Source: CAXSEF01 sp050920955 (GTDB taxonomy: Bacteria; Pseudomonadota; Alphaproteobacteria; Acetobacterales; Acetobacteraceae). From it: a stretch of 12,249 nt of DNA. A program made the translations under genes and the position numbers. This document shows positions 1-6,788 of the stretch, piece after piece. The notes beneath the pieces were generated by a model that was not told the origin of the DNA, did not search any database, and saw only the letters and a list, made by a program, of their open reading frames with translations. The stretch is from positions 1 through 12,249 of the forward strand of contig JBPBQS010000008.1 of the NCBI GenBank assembly GCA_050920955.1, given 5' to 3'. Position 1 is the stretch's first letter. Every line of letters starts with the position of its first letter.

Positions 1-1315
1 GCGTCGCGCGCAGCGGCGGCCGCCCGTCCGTCTCCAGCCCGACCGCAACAAGGCCCGCCGCCCGCGCCTCCTCGACCCACCCCGCGAGCACGTCCGCCTC
101 GACCACCCGCACGTACCCCGCGAACGCCACCGCCGGCGCGTCCCCGCCCGCGTCCGCCGCCGTCCCGTCCGCACCCCGCGCGAAATCCCCGCCGCCCGCA
201 GGCCCGGGCCCGCGCGCCGCGCCCCCCCCGAACGCGCCCCCCACCGGCCCGCCGCTGTCGAGCCCGAGGCGCTGCGAGATCGTGCGGAACCCCATCGCGT
301 CGAGATACGTCGACAGCCGCCCCCGGTCGAACGGCACGCACCGGAGCGCGTCGAGCGGCAGCGGCAGCGGCACGCTGTCGCACAGCAGCACGAGCTGCCG
401 CGACAGCCTGGCCGCCTCCGCGTGCGCGATCAGCGCATCCCGCCGCTTGCTCGCCTTCATCGACGGCGCCGCCGCCAGAACCCCCTCCAGGTCGCCGAAC
501 TCGGCCACGAGCTGCCCCGCCGTCTTCGGCCCGATCCCCGGCACCCCCGGCACGTTGTCCACGGAATCGCCCATGAGCGCCTGCACCTCGACCACCTTGG
601 ACGGCGGCACCCCGAAGCGCTCCATGACCTCCGCCGCCCCGATCGCCTTCTGCTTGATCGGATCGAGCATCTCCACCCGATCGCCCACGAGCTGCATCAG
701 GTCCTTGTCCGACGAGACGATCGTCATCCGCCCCCCCGCCTCGACGGTGGCGCGCGCGTAGGACGCGATCAGGTCGTCCGCCTCCCAGTCGTCCAGCTCG
801 ACCGACGGCACCCCGAACGCCGCCGTCGCCTCCCGCACGAGCGCGAACTGCGGCCGCAGCTCGTCCGGCGGCTCCGGCCGCTGCGCCTTGTACTGGTCGT
901 ACAGCCGGTTGCGGAACGTCAGCCGCCCCGCGTCGAAGATCACGGCCAGATGCGTGCCGACATGGTCGCGCATCATCCGCGCCATCATGTTGGTGAACCC
1001 GTAGACGGCGTTGACCGGCGTCCCGTCCGCGCGGTTCATCGGCGGCAGCGCATGGAACGCGCGGAAGATGAACCCCGACCCGTCCACCACCACCAGGTGG
1101 AACGCCGCCCCCTCCGCCCCGCCCGCACCCGCCGCCGCAACCTCGGCCACGACGTCGCCCGCCACCCCCACGCCCGCCTCGGCGTCGCCCGGCCCCGCCA
1201 CCCCCGGCCCGGCGCCGCCCGTCTCCGTCACGCCCGTCTCCGTCACGCCCGCCTCCACGACCTCGCCGGCCGCCTCCGTCCTGGGCGCGAAGAGGTCGCC
1301 GTTGCGCGTGTCCAT
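1..1315 (-). CDS. polA: DNA polymerase I, N-terminal part (5'-3' exonuclease and start of the 3'-5' exonuclease-like domain); continues past the left edge
   Basis: DNA polymerase I removes RNA primers and fills gaps in lagging-strand synthesis and excision repair. The 438 visible residues begin at ATG 1315. Residues 1-71 are an Ala/Gly/Val-rich extension. The 5'-3' exonuclease follows, with HLVVVDGSGFIFRAFHALPP (73-92), FDAGRLTFRN (127-136), the acidic cluster DDWEADDLIA (175-184), SSDKDL (201-206) and the helix-3-turn-helix GDSVDNVPGVPGIGPKTA (249-266). A glycine-rich linker (about 353-395) leads to the proofreading-like domain. Its first motif reads VAVGLETDG (423-431), where the family normally has D-x-E: Gly426 replaces the Asp and Glu428 is kept. 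The polymerase domain lies outside the window. The start is separated by one base from the stop of the zinc-finger gene, so translation is probably coupled. An internal start within the extension cannot be excluded. Confidence 0.95.
   Translation of the reverse strand, partial: MDTRNGDLFAPRTEAAGEVVEAGVTETGVTETGGAGPGVAGPGDAEAGVGVAGDVVAEVAAAGAGGAEGAAFHLVVVDGSGFIFRAFHALPPMNRADGTPVNAVYGFTNMMARMMRDHVGTHLAVIFDAGRLTFRNRLYDQYKAQRPEPPDELRPQFALVREATAAFGVPSVELDDWEADDLIASYARATVEAGGRMTIVSSDKDLMQLVGDRVEMLDPIKQKAIGAAEVMERFGVPPSKVVEVQALMGDSVDNVPGVPGIGPKTAGQLVAEFGDLEGVLAAAPSMKASKRRDALIAHAEAARLSRQLVLLCDSVPLPLPLDALRCVPFDRGRLSTYLDAMGFRTISQRLGLDSGGPVGGAFGGGAARGPGPAGGGDFARGADGTAADAGGDAPAVAFAGYVRVVEADVLAGWVEEARAAGLVAVGLETDGRPPLRAT
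1217..1260. repeat. 15-bp tandem repeat inside the 5' end of polA
   Basis: Two perfect 15-bp copies (1217-1231 and 1232-1246) are followed by a diverged third copy. Read on the minus strand they encode the pentapeptides VVEAG, VTETG and VTETG at about residues 19-33 of PolA. The period is a multiple of three, so copy-number change would keep the frame. They sit in the non-conserved N-terminal extension. Confidence 0.85.
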
Positions 1316-1316
1316 C

Positions 1317-1523
1317 TCAGTGCCCGCCCGCCACCCCGCCCGCCTGCAGCACGAACACCCGCGAGCAGTACGGGCAGTACGTCTGCTCGTGCACGATGCG
1401 CAGCCACACGCGCGGATGCCCGAGCGCGCCCACCCCGCCGTCGCAGGCCACGACGCGGCTGTCGACGACGAACTGCTCTGTGGTGCCGACCTGCGGGGTC
1501 GGGTTCGGGTCGCCGAACGCCAT
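1317..1523 (-). CDS. Small CHCC zinc-finger protein (zf-CHCC, NDUFS6-like domain)
   Basis: This 68-residue protein carries the zinc ligands Cys27, His36 (in GHPRVW), Cys50 and Cys53 (in TYCPYCSRVF), which matches the C-x8-H-x13-C-x2-C pattern of the zf-CHCC family. In mitochondria the same domain forms complex I subunit NDUFS6. The free-standing bacterial versions are common in alphaproteobacteria and their exact role is not settled, so I assign only a zinc-binding role. The length is typical for the family. ATG 1523 is chosen because the conserved protein starts there; a purine-rich GAGAGAGA lies upstream. The stop codon is one base from the polA start, suggesting a two-gene operon. The gene is divergent from the lipoprotein hydrolase gene. 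Confidence 0.88.
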   Translation of the reverse strand: MAFGDPNPTPQVGTTEQFVVDSRVVACDGGVGALGHPRVWLRIVHEQTYCPYCSRVFVLQAGGVAGGH

Positions 1524-1562
1524 GGGCCGGGTCTCTCTCGCTCTGGTGGGGGGAACGCCCCG
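1524..1562. promoter_or_regulatory. Short divergent intergenic gap between the zinc-finger/polA pair and the hydrolase gene
   Basis: Only 39 bp separate the two divergent start codons. A G-run at 1548-1553 probably serves as the ribosome binding site of the plus-strand gene. The gap is too short for two full separate promoters, so at least one must extend into the opposing gene. I see no convincing -35/-10 pair. Confidence 0.3.
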
Positions 1563-2711
1563 ATGATACGCCTGGACGCCGTGCTGACAACTCCGCCCCC
1601 CGCCCCCCGCCTCGCGGCAGCCCTGGCCGCGGCCTTCGCGCTCGCCGCCTGCTCGGCCGCGCCCCGCCCTCCCTCGCCCGACGTCACCGCCGCCGCGCCG
1701 GACGCCCCCTTCGCCCTGCCCGGCCCGGCGGCCGCCCCCGCTGCTTTCCCCGCGCCCGACCTCGTGCTCCCCATGCCCGACGGCCTGGCGCTGCCCGCGC
1801 GCGCCTGGCTCCCGCCCCCTGGCACGCCGGTGCGCCGCGCCATCCTCGCCCTGCACGGCTTCAACGACAGCCGCGACGCCTGGGCGATCCCCGCCCCCGC
1901 CTTCGCCGCCGCCGGCTCCGCCGTGATCGCCCCCGACCTGCGCGGCTTCGGCGCGACCCCCACCCGCGGCCGCTGGCCCGGCGCCGACGCCCTGGTGTCC
2001 GACGCCGCCGCCTCGGTGCGCGCCGTGCGCGCCCGTTTCCCCGGCGTGCCCGTCGTGGTGATGGGCGAGAGCATGGGCGGCGCCGTCGCCCTCCTCCTCG
2101 CCGCCACCCCCGGCGACGCCCCCGACGCCACCGTCCTCCTCGCCCCCGCCGTGTGGAGCCGCGCCGAGCTGGGCCCCGTGCTCTCCGCCACCCTGTCCGC
2201 CGCCGCCGCGCTCGCCCCCGCCCACGAGGTCACCGGCCGCGAGCTCCCCCTGCGCGTGGTCGCCACCGACAACCGCGCCGCCCTGCTCGCCCTGATCCAC
2301 GACCCCCTGACGATCCACGCGACCCGCCTCGACGTCCTCGCCGGCCTGGTCGACCTCATGGACCGCGCCGCCCTTGCCGCGCCGCGCGCCCGCGGCCCGG
2401 TGCTGGTCCTGGACGGCGGCCACGACCGCATCGTGCCGCCCGCCGCGACCGCCGCCACCTGGGCCGCCCTGCCCGCCTCCGCGCGCCGCGCCTTCTACCC
2501 GTCCGGCTACCACCTGCTGCTGCGCGACCGCGACCGCGCGCTGCCCACGGCCGACATCGCCGCCTGGCTCGACACGCCCGACCGCTGGCTCCCGTCCGGC
2601 GCCGACGTGGCCGCCGCCGCCTGGACCGCGAACCACGACTGGCGCGACGAGCCTGCGCCCTGGTTGCCCGCCAACCTCGACGGCCTGGCGGGACACGACC
2701 CGCTGCCGTAG
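1563..2711 (+). CDS. Alpha/beta-hydrolase lipoprotein (lysophospholipase-like serine hydrolase)
   Basis: This is a 382-residue exported serine hydrolase. A hydrophobic N-terminal segment (about 17-29) ends in a lipobox with L-A-A-C, so Cys30 is the predicted lipidated residue. The alpha/beta-hydrolase core begins at about residue 65. It shows the oxyanion motif HGF (98-100), LRGFG (126-130), the nucleophile elbow G-E-S-M-G with Ser170, the acid Asp288 in GHDRIVP, and the base His317 in GYHLLLRD. The pattern resembles monoacylglycerol lipases/lysophospholipases, but the substrate is not deducible. ATG 1563 is chosen because it gives a complete lipoprotein signal; the frame stays open far upstream only because of base composition. 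The stop codon TAG is the left edge of a palindromic repeat. A Gly/Pro/Ala-rich spacer (31-64) would tether the enzyme away from the membrane. Confidence 0.9.
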   Translation: MIRLDAVLTTPPPAPRLAAALAAAFALAACSAAPRPPSPDVTAAAPDAPFALPGPAAAPAAFPAPDLVLPMPDGLALPARAWLPPPGTPVRRAILALHGFNDSRDAWAIPAPAFAAAGSAVIAPDLRGFGATPTRGRWPGADALVSDAAASVRAVRARFPGVPVVVMGESMGGAVALLLAATPGDAPDATVLLAPAVWSRAELGPVLSATLSAAAALAPAHEVTGRELPLRVVATDNRAALLALIHDPLTIHATRLDVLAGLVDLMDRAALAAPRARGPVLVLDGGHDRIVPPAATAATWAALPASARRAFYPSGYHLLLRDRDRALPTADIAAWLDTPDRWLPSGADVAAAAWTANHDWRDEPAPWLPANLDGLAGHDPLP

Positions 2712-2852
2712 CAAGGAAGCAGTTCTTTCTTGAAAGAAAGAACCAAAGAACTTTACCCATGAAGCCCCTTGGCGACGAGGCTGCCTGGAATCCTTATGTG
2801 CAAAGTCTTTTTGCTTCTTTTTCTTCAGAAAAAGAAGCGCTTGCTTCCCTGC
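2711..2852. repeat. 142-bp palindromic intergenic element made of two convergent half-units
   Basis: The ends form an imperfect 11-bp inverted repeat (2711-2721 against 2842-2852, 10 of 11 matching). Each half holds a perfect AT-rich hairpin. One has arms 2722-2731 and 2734-2743 (10 bp); the other has arms 2813-2824 and 2827-2838 (12 bp). The halves also share a degenerate ACTTT-NNNN-CAT block next to the hairpin, inverted with respect to each other. The AT content is far above the surrounding DNA. The element starts on the last base of the hydrolase stop codon and ends about 50 bp before tRNA-Arg. No coding capacity is seen. It may act as a transcription end or mRNA stabiliser for the hydrolase gene, or it may be a miniature mobile repeat. 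The hairpins are not followed by a separate U-tract. Confidence 0.8.
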
Positions 2853-2901
2853 CTCGCCGGGGCTGGCGCCGCTCCGCCAACCGCGCTACATCAGGTGCTA
2901 C

Positions 2902-2978
<77 letters not shown>

Positions 2979-3273
2979 TCTCCCTTCGATTGAGCCGGAA
3001 GGCTGCCATCGGTTCTTCTGCCGGGTCTGAGACGCGACGGGACCGGAACCTGCACATGCCACGGCCGGTCCATCCGAACTTTCGTCACTGCGACGATCAC
3101 GCTGCAACACGCGTCCGCCCGGCTCGCCGGAATCGGCTTGTCCCCCTGTGCCAGCTATTGAACGGGAGATGCCGTCCCTGTCAAAGCTCGGGAACCGAGG
3201 GCCGCGGCGTCGTGACCCGTCGCCGCGAGTCAGCCGTGATGGAGGAACAGTCGAGGCCGTCGGGGGCGAAGCA
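2979..3273. other. Non-coding spacer between tRNA-Arg and the acyltransferase gene
   Basis: I see no convincing gene here. A frame of about 95 codons (2990-3277) and a 12-codon ORF from ATG 3238 both end on the TGA that overlaps ATG 3274. Neither looks like a real protein. A GGAGG at 3241-3245 lies too far upstream to serve ATG 3274. The acyltransferase frame itself could extend back to GTG 3148 or ATG 3169. Confidence 0.5.
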
Positions 3274-4542
3274 ATGAGTGCCGGCGTGAAGGAACCAGGC
3301 CAGGGTGCCCGTGTCGCCTGGCTGGACGGACTTCGCGGTCTGGCCGCCCTGCAGGTGGTGGTGCTCCACTACATGGCCGCCTTCCTGCCGGCGATCGGCC
3401 TGGTGCAGTCCGGAATGGCACGGCGGAGCTGGGAGGGATGGTTCATCCACACCCCCCTGTTCTTTCCGTTCGACGGCTACTTTGCCGTCTTCATCTTCTT
3501 CCTGCTGAGCGGCGTGGCCCTGGACCTGTCGTTCCGCGCACGGCCGCGCGCCGTGGTCCAGGGCGCATCGCGTCGAACGATCCGGCTGGGGATCCCCATG
3601 ACGGCGGCGGTGGCGCTGGGCGCCCTCCTGCTGCTCGCCTGGCCCGAGGCGCACAGGCACGCCGCAGCGCTGACCGGCTCGCAGGGCTGGCTCGGCGCCG
3701 TGTCACCGGATCGGGTCACCCTGGGCGCCGTGCTGCACCAGGTGGCCTTCGAGGGCATGCTCATGGGCTACAGCAACGTCAGCCCGCTTCCCGGCATCCT
3801 GGTTGCGCCGTTTCATCTGTCGGAACTCACGCAATCGTTAAATGCCCCGCTGTGGACGATGCATGTCGAGTTCCTCGGCTCGCTGCTGGTCCTGCTCCTC
3901 GTGTTCCTGCGCAGCATGGCGGGGCGCCTGATGCACGCGCTGGCCTGCATCGCGGTGCCGGTGATCCTGGGCCCGTCGCCACTCGTGCTGTTCGTGATCG
4001 GGCATGCCGGCGCAACGATGCTGACGGGCCGCCTCGCGCACCGGCGGATCGCGGCGGTCTGCGGGGTCGCCATGCTGTGCCTCGGCGTGGGTCTCGACAC
4101 CCACGCGGCGTGGCCGGGCACCGCCTTGCTGCAGGGAATCCTGCCCGGAGGGCCGCCGGAGCAGTCCACGAACCTGCTCCGGCTGCAGCTGATGTGCTGT
4201 GCTGTTCTCGTGTTCGTCGGAGTGGCGCTGCTGCCTGGCGCGCACGCGCTGTTGCGCACGCGGACGGCCCAGTGGCTGGGTCGCATGTCGTTCAGTCTCT
4301 ACCTCGTGCATTTCCCGATACTGTTCACGGTCGTCTCGGCGCTGTTCGTGCAGCTGTCCCGGTTCCTGCCGTTCGGCGCCGCGGCCGCCGGCGCAAGCCT
4401 GGTGGGGGTCGCGATCACCGTGCCGGCCGCCATGGGCTTTCGTCGCTGGATGGACGCCCCCGCCGTGCGGCTCAGCCGCAGAGTGGGCGCGCGAACACGA
4501 GCATCCGTGGCCGCGGTCCCGATCGGGTCTGGTTCCGCCTGA
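3274..4542 (+). CDS. Acyltransferase family 3 membrane protein (O-acetyltransferase-like)
   Basis: This 422-residue polytopic protein belongs to the acyltransferase-3 family, which transfers acyl groups, often acetyl, to sugars of exopolysaccharides, LPS or antibiotics at the inner membrane. Family signatures are WLDGLRGLAALQVVVLHY (16-33, with the conserved His32), FFLLSG (75-80) followed by VALDLSFR, LWTMHVEFLGSLL (193-205) and LGRMSFSLYLVHFPIL (335-350). About ten hydrophobic segments are visible, as usual for the family. Start 3274 is chosen because the conserved N-terminus begins a few residues later; GTG 3148 and ATG 3169 are alternatives. The gene is not GC-skewed like its neighbours and uses codons rare in them (for example TTA at 3838-3840), which suggests transfer. 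No polysaccharide genes lie beside it, so the substrate is unknown. Confidence 0.9.
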   Translation: MSAGVKEPGQGARVAWLDGLRGLAALQVVVLHYMAAFLPAIGLVQSGMARRSWEGWFIHTPLFFPFDGYFAVFIFFLLSGVALDLSFRARPRAVVQGASRRTIRLGIPMTAAVALGALLLLAWPEAHRHAAALTGSQGWLGAVSPDRVTLGAVLHQVAFEGMLMGYSNVSPLPGILVAPFHLSELTQSLNAPLWTMHVEFLGSLLVLLLVFLRSMAGRLMHALACIAVPVILGPSPLVLFVIGHAGATMLTGRLAHRRIAAVCGVAMLCLGVGLDTHAAWPGTALLQGILPGGPPEQSTNLLRLQLMCCAVLVFVGVALLPGAHALLRTRTAQWLGRMSFSLYLVHFPILFTVVSALFVQLSRFLPFGAAAAGASLVGVAITVPAAMGFRRWMDAPAVRLSRRVGARTRASVAAVPIGSGSA

Positions 4543-4570
4543 AATCCGACGGCGGCCGGAACCGGTCCCG

Positions 4571-4634
4571 CGCGCCGGGGCGCGGCTGCCAGGTGCCCGC
4601 CTCGACCCCGGACACGGGGGCACGAACTTGTTTT
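4571..4634 (+). terminator. Possible weak terminator after the acyltransferase gene
   Basis: Two short GC hairpins follow the stop codon: 4571-4576 pairs with 4579-4584, and 4606-4610 pairs with 4615-4619. A T-rich stretch (TTGTTTT, 4628-4634) follows at a distance of about 8 bases. The spacing is poor for a classical intrinsic terminator, so this is only a candidate. Confidence 0.3.
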
Positions 4635-4673
4635 ATCCGGGAGCGGGAACCCACTTCCGTGTAAGTCATTCCC

Positions 4674-4702
4674 ATGCAAATGGTTCAGGCCTGAGCTTGC
4701 AT
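4674..4702. promoter_or_regulatory. Nested dyad upstream of the DUF2231/sorbosone dehydrogenase pair
   Basis: A perfect 10-bp palindrome, TCAGGCCTGA (4685-4694), is enclosed by ATGCAA (4674-4679) and TTGCAT (4697-4702). It lies 66 bp before the DUF2231 start codon and could be an operator or an mRNA leader hairpin. The outer arms are not exactly centred on the inner palindrome. A further copy of CCCATGCAA occurs at 4744-4752. Confidence 0.3.
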
Positions 4703-4767
4703 CCATGACGAGCCTGGCATTGGCCGCCGCAAGTCCGATGGAACCCCATGCAAGTAACGGAGGCGAG

Positions 4768-5214
4768 ATGACCCAGGCCCTTTCTCTTGAACCCCGGCGG
4801 ACGCTCTTCCATCCGGGCCTCGTGGCGGCCGGCGCCGCCCTGCTGATCGCGGCGTTCGTGACCGACGTCCTCTATTGGAAGACGCTGCTGTTCCAGTACG
4901 ACAACTTCTCCGGATGGCTGCTGGCGGGCGGCCTCGCCCTCGCGGCCCTCGCGGGCGTCGCCTTCGTGCTCGACCTGGCGCTCGGGCGCATGCGGCGCAT
5001 CGCCTGGCTCCGCCTCGGCGGGCTGGCCGCCGCGGCCGTGCTCGGGCTGCTCAACGCCTTCGTCCACAGCCGCGACGCCTACACGGCCGTGGTCCCCGAG
5101 GGGATCGCCCTGTCGGCGGTCGTCACCCTCATCCTCGTCGCCGTGGGCGCCACCGGGGGCTGGTCCCTCGCCGCCCGCCGCACCGCGCCGCAAACCCTGG
5201 ACGCCCAGCCATGA
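4768..5214 (+). CDS. DUF2231-like four-helix membrane protein, partner of the downstream dehydrogenase
   Basis: This is a 148-residue inner-membrane protein with four predicted helices at about 17-36, 49-70, 82-99 and 108-131. The segment FHPGLVAAGAALLIAAFVTD and the following SGWLLAGGLALAALAG resemble the DUF2231 family, whose function is not firmly known. ATG 4768 is preferred over ATG 4705 because a strong GGAGG (4759-4763) stands just before it and the upstream residues are not conserved-looking. The stop overlaps the next start in ATGA (5211-5214), so the two genes are translationally coupled. A role in electron transfer or membrane anchoring for the periplasmic PQQ enzyme is an inference from this pairing, not something the sequence proves. 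Confidence 0.85.
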   Translation: MTQALSLEPRRTLFHPGLVAAGAALLIAAFVTDVLYWKTLLFQYDNFSGWLLAGGLALAALAGVAFVLDLALGRMRRIAWLRLGGLAAAAVLGLLNAFVHSRDAYTAVVPEGIALSAVVTLILVAVGATGGWSLAARRTAPQTLDAQP

Positions 5215-6542
5215 TCCGCACCCTGCTCCGCACGACGCTGCTCGTCGTCTCCGTCGTGACGCCCGCCGCCGCCGGCGACCAGGCCGGCAACCCCGCCGAC
5301 CAGTACGGCGCGGACCCGAGGCTGCCGGAGCCGCACCAGTACCTGTTCCCGCCCATGAAGGTCATGCCCGCCCGGGGCTGGAACCCGGGCGAGACCCCGG
5401 TCGTGCCGAACGGCATGCGCGTCCAGGCCCTGGCGACCGGCTTCCTGCACCCGCGCATGGTCTACCCGCTGCCGAACGGGGACGTGCTGGTCGCAGAGTC
5501 CAACGGCACGGGCGGCCCGCTCTACCGCGTGAAGGACTACATCGAGGGCAAGGTGAAGGGCGTGTCCGGCTCGGGCGCCCCCGCCGGCCAGCGCATCAGC
5601 CTCCTGCGCGGCCGCAACGCCGACGGCACGGCGAGCGAGCGCACCGTGTTCATCGACCACCTGAACGCGCCCTACGGCATGGTCCTCGTGGGCAGCGACC
5701 TGTACGTCGCGGACACCGACGCCATCCTCCGCTTCCCCTACACCCCCGGCGAGACGCAGATCACGGCGCCGGGCGTGCGGCTCACGGACCTCCCCGCGCA
5801 GGCGCCCAACCACCACTGGACCAAGTCCCTGGCGGCGAGCCCGGACGGGTCGAAGCTCTACGTGGGCGTGGGCTCGAACAGCAACATCACCGAGAACGGC
5901 ATCGGCGCCGAGGAAGGCCGCGCCGCGGTGTGGGAGGTGGACCGGGCGACCGGCCTGAAGCGCATCTACGCGAGCGGCATCCGCAACCCGACCGGCCTCG
6001 CCTTCGAGCCGACCACCAGCACGCTCTGGGCCGTCGCCAACGAGCGCGACGAGATCGGCCCCGACCTGGTGCCGGACTACCTGACCGTCGTCCACGAGAA
6101 CGCCTTCTACGGCTGGCCGTACAGCTACTGGGGCCAGCACGTCGACGTCCGCGTCCAGCCGCAGCGCCCCGACCTGGTGGCAGCGGCGATCCGCCCCGAC
6201 TACGGGCTCGGCTCGCACTTCGCCCCGCTCAGCCTGGCGTTCACCCAGGCCAACAGCCTGCCCGGCGACTTCCACGGCGGCGTCTTCATCGGCGAGCACG
6301 GCAGCTGGGACCGCGACCCCGTCGTCGGCTACAAGGTGGTCTACATCCCGTTCCAGAACGGACGCCCCAGCGGCCCGCCCCAGGACGTGGTGACGGGCTT
6401 CGTCACCGACGACGCCAAGACCCGCGGCCGCCCCGTGGGCGTCGCCTTCGACCAGAGCGGCGCGCTGCTGGTCGCCGACGACGTGGGCAACACGGTCTGG
6501 CGCGTCAGCGCCGCCGCCACCAAGTCGGCCGCCGCACGGTAG
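5211..6542 (+). CDS. Exported PQQ-dependent sugar dehydrogenase, sorbosone dehydrogenase-like
   Basis: This 443-residue protein has a signal peptide (1-21, cleavage probably after AAA before Gly22) and is therefore periplasmic. The body is a six-bladed beta-propeller of the soluble glucose/L-sorbosone dehydrogenase type. These enzymes oxidise sugars or sugar aldehydes with pyrroloquinoline quinone. Visible landmarks are repeated LPNGDVLVAE (87-96) and LYVADTDAILRFPY (164-177) blade motifs, NHHWTKSLAASPDG (200-213) with the candidate catalytic His201/202, the GIRNPTGLAF motif (256-265) with Arg258, His336, and GEHGSW (361-366). Length is normal for sorbosone dehydrogenases. The gene overlaps the DUF2231 gene by four bases. 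No PQQ biosynthesis genes are in the window. Exact substrate and PQQ use are inferred from family resemblance. Confidence 0.88.
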   Translation: MIRTLLRTTLLVVSVVTPAAAGDQAGNPADQYGADPRLPEPHQYLFPPMKVMPARGWNPGETPVVPNGMRVQALATGFLHPRMVYPLPNGDVLVAESNGTGGPLYRVKDYIEGKVKGVSGSGAPAGQRISLLRGRNADGTASERTVFIDHLNAPYGMVLVGSDLYVADTDAILRFPYTPGETQITAPGVRLTDLPAQAPNHHWTKSLAASPDGSKLYVGVGSNSNITENGIGAEEGRAAVWEVDRATGLKRIYASGIRNPTGLAFEPTTSTLWAVANERDEIGPDLVPDYLTVVHENAFYGWPYSYWGQHVDVRVQPQRPDLVAAAIRPDYGLGSHFAPLSLAFTQANSLPGDFHGGVFIGEHGSWDRDPVVGYKVVYIPFQNGRPSGPPQDVVTGFVTDDAKTRGRPVGVAFDQSGALLVADDVGNTVWRVSAAATKSAAAR

Positions 6543-6788
6543 TCCTGCCCGCGACGTTCATGTCGAACCCGTCACGGAAACGACGGCCCTCTCCCCGCCC
6601 CGCGTGACACCGGGGCGGATGCGGCACCGTGGCCGGGAGCCGGGTGGCTGCCCTGCGTGGACACGTCGGGTCGAAGGGGCAACGCGGCCTCCCGCCCGAG
6701 TGGAGCGTGACCCGGTCGCGTGTTCCCTCGGCACGCCGCCGGGCCGGGACGGGCCGCCCTGTCCGGCGGTCCCTTCCCCCCGCCCCCC
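6543..6788. other. Spacer between two convergent genes
   Basis: About 246 bp separate the stop codons of the dehydrogenase and pirin genes. The only structure I see is a GC hairpin with 7-bp arms (6596-6602 and 6611-6617) and an 8-base loop, without a T-tract on either side. It may help end transcription of both units, but this is weak. I see no gene here. Confidence 0.4.

Noticed and set aside
1317..2714. Long minus-strand frame opposite the hydrolase gene, in frame with the zinc-finger protein
   Set aside because: Only the last 68 residues match a known protein. The upstream part is Gly/Arg low-complexity sequence antisense to a hydrolase with an intact catalytic triad.
3238..3277. 12-codon leader ORF overlapping the acyltransferase start (ATGA)
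   Set aside because: The overlap could be chance. The peptide shows no regulatory codon pattern and no convincing ribosome binding site stands before ATG 3238.
6596..6617. Intrinsic terminator between the convergent dehydrogenase and pirin genes
   Set aside because: The 7-bp GC hairpin has no T-tract on either strand, so I keep it only as a weak structure within the spacer.
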